From NCBI RefSeq assembly GCF_039889165.1, contig NZ_JAYMYY010000002.1, positions 186,001 to 250,000 on the forward strand: a stretch of DNA of 64,000 nucleotides, in the 5' to 3' direction. The notes beneath the pieces are model-generated. The model worked only from the letters and a program-made list of their open reading frames with translations, did no database searches and was not told the DNA's origin. Of this stretch, positions 58,652 through 64,000 are shown one piece after another. Positions within the stretch are counted from its first letter, which is position 1. The number at the start of each line of letters is the position of its first letter. The stretch comes from Pseudocitrobacter cyperus (lineage in GTDB: Bacteria; Pseudomonadota; Gammaproteobacteria; Enterobacterales; Enterobacteriaceae). Both the position numbers and the translations under genes were made by a program.

Positions 58652-60742
58652 TTAGTAAGCGCCGAGGTCAGTCCATGCTCCTCCGTTACCGCAGTTGGTG
58701 TCTGGCTGGTTCCCCTGAGACCACCACTTAACCTGGTAGTTGTGGCCTTTCCAGCTAACGATTTCGAAAGAGCCCCAGTTCGCGCCATAAATAGTATTGG
58801 CGTTCCACTGCGCATACGGTGCGGCTTTCTCTTCTTCCGCCGGCGTTTCTTCCTGCTCTTCCGGCTGAGGAACAATCGTCTCCTCTTCTTCCTCTTCCGG
58901 CTGCGGCTGTGGTTTCACTTCGCTCAGAGCCGGAACCACGGTCAGTACAAAACGCTGCTGCGTTGACGGCTCGCCCCAGGAGTCACGAACAAACAGCGTG
59001 AACTGGTATTCGGTCTTCACGCTAACTTCCGGCGCCACGAACTCGATCACTTTCTGCGCTTTATCAGCCACGGTAATCGCAGTCGGCACACCCCAGCTAA
59101 AGGTCAGATCATCATTGTCTTCGTCAGAAGAGCCTTCACCAGAGAGTTGTACGCGAGAGCCGCCCACCACCAGCAGCGCAATAGCCGCTTTCGGAGCATG
59201 GTTAACTTTCTGCGTTTCCTCTTCCGTTTTCTCGCCTGGTTCAACGTTGATGCCTTCGAAATAGAACGGATCCATATCGATGACCTCTTTGCTGATTTCA
59301 TAACCCAGGCCTTCACGCGCTGCGTTAACCAGCACGCCGTTGTCCTGATCGACAGTCCAGGTGAACAGACCGCCCAGACCCAGTTTCGCGGCATATTCGC
59401 CCTTCGCTTTCACGCTGCGCGGCGTATCCAGCGACATGAACAGCTTAGAAGTCGGGTTGTAGAGGTAATCGGCATCCGCAACCTGGTCGGTGTAAACGTT
59501 GAAGCCGTTACGACCTTTCTTGTTTTCCAGATCCAGATAGTTGTAAATCACGTCGTACCATTCGTTGGTGCCGGATTCAAACGTACCGGTGGTGGTGCCT
59601 GTACCTGCATTATAGGTGCCTTTCAGCGGAGACAGGGATTCGATCTCCACGTTACGGCCGTTACGGGTGTAACCTGCGTAACCGATGTTGATGCGATCGG
59701 CCGGGAAACCTTCCGCCAGCAGGTGATCAACGATGGTATCCACTGCCCACGCGCCTTTTTCCAGCGCTTTCAGGTTGGTGTGGTGAGTCAGGGTTTCTGC
59801 CCACGGCGTACCGAAGAAGTCATAGGTCATCACGTTGATGTAGTGCAGACCTGCCGCCATCAACGCTTTCACGTTGGAGTACTCCAGAGTGGAAACCACC
59901 GCAGAAGCCGCAATGGAGATTTTCACATCGCTACGGCCTGCCGCGTCCAGTTGCTTACGCAGTTCTGCAATCACCAGCGCATAGTTTTCGCCATCTTTCT
60001 CACCGTGCGGGTTGCCGGCGCCTTCTGCGTTCGGGTATTCCCAGTCCAGATCCACTTCGCTGAACATCGGGAACTGTTTGAACAGTTTCACCACGCCTTT
60101 GGCGAAGATTTTCCGCGAAGAGTCCGCGGACGCCATCTCGTGGAAGCCGTTACTCATCGTCCAGCCGCCGATGCTCATAGAGAGCGCCAGAGTGTGGCCC
60201 TGTGCTTTCGCTTTCGCCTGCAGGTCGCGCAGACCGCCGAGGAAGCCTTTGCAGTTAGCCTGGGTGACGGTTTTCGGGTCAACGTCCCAACCGCTAACAT
60301 CGTGGCCAACGTTGATGTAAGACTGGAAGTCGCCCCACGGATCCAGGAAGGTCGGCTCATATTTCACTTTGCCGCACAGCTCAGCCGCTTCGGCAACCAC
60401 ATCACGATACTGACCATCAACTTTGTGGAAGCCGACGATCCCGACGAAGCCCGCAATGATTTTGTCGTATGCAGTCGGAGAGACGTTCATCAGGTCATAG
60501 CCGCGGCCGCGGTTTGCCGGAATATCGTCACCCTGCAGACGGGAATCATACTGAGACCAGTCGGTGAAGTAGCCGAATACCTTTGGTTTAGCCACGTTTG
60601 CTTTATATTGGTTATAAACCGGTTTCGCTACACGAGCGGAGGTATAGCTAAACTTTTCAGTTTCGGTTGCCGGGTTAAAGCCATCTGCTGCATTGCTGGT
60701 TTCAGTCAGAGTGTCGCCTTTAATTAATTTGCTGGTAGCCAT
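58652..60742 (-). CDS. Multidomain GH18 chitinase without a signal peptide
   Basis: 696 residues, close to recalled Salmonella chitinase STM0018 (ChiA). GH18 barrel ~53-480: LSMSIGGW (187-194) and the catalytic DLDWE (Asp231, Asp233, Glu235), plus YINVMTYDF near 301. Then a PKD/Ig-like domain (~513-605), an acidic Pro/Glu linker (~609-639) and a C-terminal chitin-binding module of the CBM5/12 type (~641-696, NYQVKWWSQGNQP). The N terminus MATSKLIKGDTLTETS has no signal sequence. ATG 60742 follows AAGGAAA; the 52-codon extension from 60898 is rejected. Hydrolyses chitin or related glycans. Confidence 0.92.
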   Translation of the reverse strand: MATSKLIKGDTLTETSNAADGFNPATETEKFSYTSARVAKPVYNQYKANVAKPKVFGYFTDWSQYDSRLQGDDIPANRGRGYDLMNVSPTAYDKIIAGFVGIVGFHKVDGQYRDVVAEAAELCGKVKYEPTFLDPWGDFQSYINVGHDVSGWDVDPKTVTQANCKGFLGGLRDLQAKAKAQGHTLALSMSIGGWTMSNGFHEMASADSSRKIFAKGVVKLFKQFPMFSEVDLDWEYPNAEGAGNPHGEKDGENYALVIAELRKQLDAAGRSDVKISIAASAVVSTLEYSNVKALMAAGLHYINVMTYDFFGTPWAETLTHHTNLKALEKGAWAVDTIVDHLLAEGFPADRINIGYAGYTRNGRNVEIESLSPLKGTYNAGTGTTTGTFESGTNEWYDVIYNYLDLENKKGRNGFNVYTDQVADADYLYNPTSKLFMSLDTPRSVKAKGEYAAKLGLGGLFTWTVDQDNGVLVNAAREGLGYEISKEVIDMDPFYFEGINVEPGEKTEEETQKVNHAPKAAIALLVVGGSRVQLSGEGSSDEDNDDLTFSWGVPTAITVADKAQKVIEFVAPEVSVKTEYQFTLFVRDSWGEPSTQQRFVLTVVPALSEVKPQPQPEEEEEETIVPQPEEQEETPAEEEKAAPYAQWNANTIYGANWGSFEIVSWKGHNYQVKWWSQGNQPDTNCGNGGAWTDLGAY

Positions 60743-60942
60743 TTTAAATTTCCTTTTAAAATTGAATGTTGTCTTAAACGTGTATGTTTCTCGCAGTTCG
60801 TTCTGCTTGAGGCCATAATCGGGCAGGACAAAAAAATGGCTAATCACTAACTCTCTCGAAATAACACCGGCGGCGGGAATGATATTGTGATGCGTCAAAT
60901 GAGGTGGAATGAGGCAGTTCTGAACGAACTGCCTGACCTGGG

Positions 60943-61257
60943 TTAGTCATAAATAATACGAAAAACGGTGAGAAGTTTATCTTCATCAAGATAATGCTGC
61001 TCTACCGTTACGTTGTGCGAAGAAATAGTCGTTGTTAAATTTTCTACAATAAGATGATGCTCAACGGTATTTTTCTTCTGGCAAAGAATTTCTACCGTAC
61101 CTGGTTCATGCCAGCAGCCAGATTCAATAACCGCGCCGGAAAAATGAATTTGCGATACGCCCCTGGCAATAACAGCGGCAGAAAGAAAATAGAGCATCAG
61201 GATAACTGAACGGCTATTTATCATGCTGACACACCCGTGATGTTTTCGTTTATCCAT
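60943..61257 (-). CDS. Short secreted pilin-like protein at the end of the bcf-type operon
   Basis: 104 residues from ATG 61257 (MDKRKHHGCVSM), or 93 from ATG 61224. A signal peptide (~residues 12-31) precedes QIHFSGAVIESGCWHEPG, which resembles the first strand of fimbrial subunits (x-I-x-F-x-G-x-I...C), with a second Cys about 12 residues on. Full pilins have ~160 residues, so this is short, perhaps a minor subunit remnant or a separate small protein. It lies 68 bp after bcfH in the same direction. Function unknown. Confidence 0.6.
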   Translation of the reverse strand: MDKRKHHGCVSMINSRSVILMLYFLSAAVIARGVSQIHFSGAVIESGCWHEPGTVEILCQKKNTVEHHLIVENLTTTISSHNVTVEQHYLDEDKLLTVFRIIYD

Positions 61258-61325
61258 CTCTTTGCCCTCATTGAGCCCATGGTGAGAGGGATGATGCCCG
61301 ATGATGGACACCCCCTCTCCGGTCA

Positions 61326-62180
61326 TCAGCCTTTCGCTTTTTGAATTGCCATCAGCAGCATATCCTGGGTCGTACTACCAGGGATGACGGTAATTCTCTG
61401 CACATCCGGGTTGTCACCCTGCGGCATAATCACAAAATCCGGCGTGCCGCCAAAGTTCATATGATTGGCCAGCCCCTGATTGGCGAGAAGTGCATCATGA
61501 ATCGGCCCATTTTCCTGCATGTGCTTAACAGCATCCAGTTGCCCGGTAGTCAGGTAGTGCTGCGCCAGGGTGTAAACATCCTGTTCGGTCATCGACCCTT
61601 CCACTTTGCCAGTGGCATAAAGCGCATTGTGCCACTGGAGGTAGGCTTCTCCGCCCTTGCCGAGCCACACCTGTTCACCGACGCGCGCCGCCAGTCCGGA
61701 AACCGGCCAGCGGGAGGCAAAAATCGGCAGCTCCTTAAACACAAAACGCACATCCGGGTTGGCCTTAATGACCTGTTCAACCACCGGCGCCATTTTACTG
61801 CACCACGAACACTGGTAATCGAAGAACATCACCACCGCCACTTTGGCTGTTTTCGGGCCGACGGACGGGCTTTGCGTACTCAGCAGATCGTCGCGGTACT
61901 CCAGCGCCATCTGGGTATAGGCCTGCTGTTGAGCCACCTGCTGGCGCTGGCGCAAACTCTCGCTGGCAGCGATAAGAAATTCCGGATGGTCTGCCAGATA
62001 CGTCGAAATGGCCTGCCCCATTTTATCGGGGTGCGCCGTCAGGTAACTTTCGGCAATTTGACCAATTTGCGTCTGTTGTTCAGTACTGAAGGCGTTGCTC
62101 TCTTTGGCGCTGGCGGATGTCGCCCACGCAAGCGCCATCAGCGCGGCCAGATGGCGCAGTTTTATACGATGAATCGTCAT
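61326..62180 (-). CDS. bcfH: BcfH-type thiol-disulfide oxidoreductase
   Basis: 284-residue periplasmic DsbA/DsbG-like protein. Signal peptide to about residue 25 (ALMALAWATSASA), an N-terminal helical stalk (~30-105) as in the trimeric ScsC/BcfH proteins, then a thioredoxin fold with the active site FFDYQCSWCSKM (Cys-Ser-Trp-Cys) near 125 and the cis-proline in GGTPDFVI near 250. It probably introduces or isomerises disulfides in the neighbouring fimbrial subunits, which carry paired cysteines. 59 bp after bcfG. Confidence 0.85.
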   Translation of the reverse strand: MTIHRIKLRHLAALMALAWATSASAKESNAFSTEQQTQIGQIAESYLTAHPDKMGQAISTYLADHPEFLIAASESLRQRQQVAQQQAYTQMALEYRDDLLSTQSPSVGPKTAKVAVVMFFDYQCSWCSKMAPVVEQVIKANPDVRFVFKELPIFASRWPVSGLAARVGEQVWLGKGGEAYLQWHNALYATGKVEGSMTEQDVYTLAQHYLTTGQLDAVKHMQENGPIHDALLANQGLANHMNFGGTPDFVIMPQGDNPDVQRITVIPGSTTQDMLLMAIQKAKG

Positions 62181-62239
62181 ACTCTGTTCTCATAGCGGAT
62201 AGTTAAAAATCAGCGCACTGCAGGCAATGCGCCGTGAAG

Positions 62240-62935
62240 TTAAGGAACCCGAAGCGGATGGGCGGTGATCGGCGGCATAACCCGCCCATAGTCGTTAAGC
62301 GTTTGCCAGCGAAGCTGTATCACTTTGCCCGGCAATTCACGGCTCAGGCTTCGGGTTGAGAAAGGGGCGACAACCCCCGGATTATCCAGCGTCTTTCCGT
62401 TGATGCTGAGATTGAAAAGCGTGACGTAGTACGGCGTAGGGTTACTGACCGATAGCCCTCGCCCCGCAGACCATCGCAATTGCCGGTAAGCCTGCTGCGG
62501 CTCCCCCGCCAGCCCCGACGGGCGATAAATTAGCTTCAGCGCCGAACGGACGCCCATCTGCACGCGATTTCCGTCCACTTTTCCGGAAGGTACCGTCGCC
62601 ACGCTCAGCGTGAACAGGCTTTCACGATCCGTCGGTAACGGCGACGCCGTGCGAATCAGGCGCAGCGTATTCTCCTGGCCGCCAGCAAGGACGCAAATCG
62701 GCGGTACCACGACAAAAGCTTCGGCGGCAGTAACCCTGGCTCCCGGCCAGCGCGCCGCCGACTGCACCCGGGTGACGACCAGCCAGGCGCTGTCCGATGC
62801 ATTGCGCAGCGGCACATTCAGAGCATGTTGTTCTTGCCGATAGACAAAGCGCGTCCCGCCGATCACTACGCCCGCCCGTGCTGGCAAGGCGCACAGCAGC
62901 AGGAGCGCCACAACACATAACCCGATGCTACGCAT
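62240..62935 (-). CDS. bcfG: BcfG-type periplasmic fimbrial chaperone
   Basis: 231-residue PapD-family chaperone. Signal peptide (~1-27, ending ALPARA), N-terminal Ig domain with IGGTRFVYRQEQHALNVPLRN and the subunit-binding region LRLIRTASPLPTDRESLFTL near 110, C-terminal domain with RPSGL near 165. Arginine and lysine anchor positions are consistent with the family. The ATG at 62935 overlaps the bcfF stop by 8 bp; the longer frame from 63010 lies inside bcfF and is rejected. Confidence 0.88.
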   Translation of the reverse strand: MRSIGLCVVALLLLCALPARAGVVIGGTRFVYRQEQHALNVPLRNASDSAWLVVTRVQSAARWPGARVTAAEAFVVVPPICVLAGGQENTLRLIRTASPLPTDRESLFTLSVATVPSGKVDGNRVQMGVRSALKLIYRPSGLAGEPQQAYRQLRWSAGRGLSVSNPTPYYVTLFNLSINGKTLDNPGVVAPFSTRSLSRELPGKVIQLRWQTLNDYGRVMPPITAHPLRVP

Positions 62936-63440
62936 AGTTAAGAACAAAGGTCGCAGAAGCATTTGCCGAACCGGGGGTAACGGTAGCGCCGTCCGCGACA
63001 TAGCGCGCATAGAAGTTCAGGCGGGCCGTCGCCTGGCCTGGAATTAACGGCTGAAGATTGCTGATATCTCCCGGTGCAACCGGCGTTTTGTCTCCGTTAT
63101 AGAGAGCGATACCGACGCCAGAGGCGCTATCCGCCCCGCCCGTTAGCGCCAGCAGGATCGGGTTGAGGCTGTCCGCTGCCCCGCTAAAACTGACGCTGAC
63201 GCCACTGGCGGTGCTGCCGCAATCTTCCAGATTAATTGTGAACAGTACATACGCCCCACCATCGCCGGCATGATAAAACTGACGGTTGGATACCTGTCCC
63301 ATCTCAACGGTGAAATTCTGTGAATCAGGAGACAAAGTGCAGGTATTGTCGTCAATCGTGCCGGTAATATTAACCCGACCGTCATGCGCCTGCGCACCGG
63401 CCACCGCCAACATAAGCCAGAGCACTATCCAGTATTTCAT
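62928..63440 (-). CDS. bcfF: BcfF-type fimbrial subunit
   Basis: 170-residue type 1-like pilin. Signal peptide (~1-18, ending AGAQA), N-terminal strand VNITGTIDDNTCTLSPDSQNF with the first Cys, the second Cys in LEDCGSTASGV near 75, and the C-terminal beta-strand ASATFVLNYA with penultimate Tyr, as in donor-strand exchanged subunits. The gene lies 9 bp after bcfE and overlaps bcfG. Confidence 0.88.
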   Translation of the reverse strand: MKYWIVLWLMLAVAGAQAHDGRVNITGTIDDNTCTLSPDSQNFTVEMGQVSNRQFYHAGDGGAYVLFTINLEDCGSTASGVSVSFSGAADSLNPILLALTGGADSASGVGIALYNGDKTPVAPGDISNLQPLIPGQATARLNFYARYVADGATVTPGSANASATFVLNYA

Positions 63441-63449
63441 TGCCGTTCC

Positions 63450-63992
63450 TTATTGATACTCAAGATCGAAATACATCACCGCCGTGGCGTTACCCGAAGT
63501 CACCTGCGGTAACGTCGATTTGTAACGGATATAAAAAGAGAGCGTATTGCGCCCTGCTTTCAGCGGAAATGTCGTCGAAGTGGTGTTGTTAATGTTGATA
63601 GGGTTTTGATCGTCATCCAGCAGCTCCACGCCAATGCCTGTCGCCATAATGGTTTCGTTGCCCATTCCCGTATCCGATAGCGCCAGCAGCGCCGGGTTGT
63701 CGTTATCCGCGATGCCGCTAAACCAGACTCTGGTGCCGGTAATGCCGCGCGAGCAGTTTTTCAGGTTGATGTTAAAGGGCTTAAATTTGCTGGTTGTCCC
63801 GGGCGTCGGGAAATCGTGTATGGAAAATGCGCCCAGATCGATGGTCTGGTTGAGGCTGGAGACATCCACGTTGCAGGTTTGCGCCACGATAGTGCCAGTC
63901 AGTTCGAGATTGTAGGCGTCATCCGCCCGCGCCGTGGCACAGGCCAGCAATGCGCAGCCGACGCTGACAAAGGCGATGTGTTTGCTGTTCAT
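63450..63992 (-). CDS. bcfE: BcfE-type fimbrial subunit
   Basis: 180-residue pilin. Signal peptide (~1-23, VGCALLACATARA), ELTGTIVAQTCNVDVSSLNQ with the first Cys, INLKNCSRGITGTRVWFSG with the second, and the C-terminal strand GNATAVMYFDLEYQ with penultimate Tyr. Its ATG is immediately preceded by TAA, probably the stop of an upstream fimbrial gene (bcfD position) beyond the window edge. The usher, adhesin and major subunit genes should lie past base 64000. Confidence 0.86.
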   Translation of the reverse strand: MNSKHIAFVSVGCALLACATARADDAYNLELTGTIVAQTCNVDVSSLNQTIDLGAFSIHDFPTPGTTSKFKPFNINLKNCSRGITGTRVWFSGIADNDNPALLALSDTGMGNETIMATGIGVELLDDDQNPININNTTSTTFPLKAGRNTLSFYIRYKSTLPQVTSGNATAVMYFDLEYQ

Positions 63993-64000
63993 TTAGTCGA

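Noticed and set aside
59147..60727. 526-codon open frame antisense to the chitinase gene
   Set aside because: It is a shadow of the codon pattern of the chitinase frame. It has no recognisable motif, while the opposite strand encodes a complete GH18 enzyme.

Overview
The window comes from the chromosome of an enterobacterium close to Salmonella and Citrobacter. It follows the Escherichia coli/Salmonella order kefC-kefF-yaaU-fixXCBA-caiTABCDE-caiF-carBA-dapB ... rihC-ispH-fkpB-lspA-ileS-ribF-rpsT-nhaR-nhaA, read here in the inverted direction. Protein lengths match the E. coli homologues closely. A second citrate-fermentation island lies between dapB and rihC, and a bcf-type fimbrial operon follows nhaA, both as I recall them from Salmonella. 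There are no tRNA or rRNA genes, no insertion sequence, no phage genes and no CRISPR array. Species-level assignment is not possible from this window alone.

Region 1 (1-15.5 kb): kefFC (K+/H+ antiport), a small YgdI/YgdR-type lipoprotein, the MFS transporter yaaU, and the divergent fixABCX and caiTABCDE operons for anaerobic carnitine respiration with their activator caiF. The fixA-caiT intergenic region carries repeated TTTCAATATTG-type half-sites whose spacing fits the published CaiF site architecture, plus a CRP site. Region 2 (15.6-21.3 kb): carAB (TTG start for carA, ARG boxes, a PurR-like box) and dapB.

Region 3 (21.5-28.4 kb): an accessory sugar locus I do not recognise as a described system. 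It has a LacI-family repressor, a class I mannose-6-phosphate-isomerase-like protein fused to an extra N-terminal domain, a complete mannose-class PTS (EIIA, EIIB, EIIC, EIID) and, convergently, two overlapping genes for cupin-type glucose-6-phosphate-isomerase-like proteins. The same TTAATCGATTAA-type operator stands before the repressor, the PTS operon and the cupin operon, and two CRP sites accompany them, so the two operons look like one regulon.

Region 4 (28.5-41.3 kb): citrate fermentation. citCDEFXG (citrate lyase and its maturation) diverges from citS-oadGAB-citAB (Na+/citrate symport, Na+-pumping oxaloacetate decarboxylase, two-component sensor). A 133-nt nested-helix element fills the citS-oadG gap and may be a structured RNA or a MITE.

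Region 5 (41.3-48.9 kb): a LysR regulator diverges from a PrpF/YbhH-type isomerase, a YbhI-type carboxylate transporter, a second SLC13-type transporter and a YbhJ-type aconitase-family hydratase. This is an E. coli ybhDHIJ-like cluster with one extra transporter, set beside the citrate genes. Its promoter shares an A+T-rich box with the citC/citS promoter. I propose uptake of a tricarboxylate such as trans-aconitate, conversion to citrate, and feeding of citrate lyase.

Region 6 (48.9-58.5 kb): housekeeping genes rihC, ispH, fkpB, lspA, ileS, ribF, rpsT, nhaR and nhaA. ileS is unusual: compared with recalled E. coli it has an 11-residue net insertion and changes in normally conserved motifs. 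Region 7 (58.6-64 kb): a multidomain GH18 chitinase without a signal peptide, a short pilin-like secreted protein and the distal part of a bcf-type fimbrial operon (bcfEFGH), cut by the window edge.
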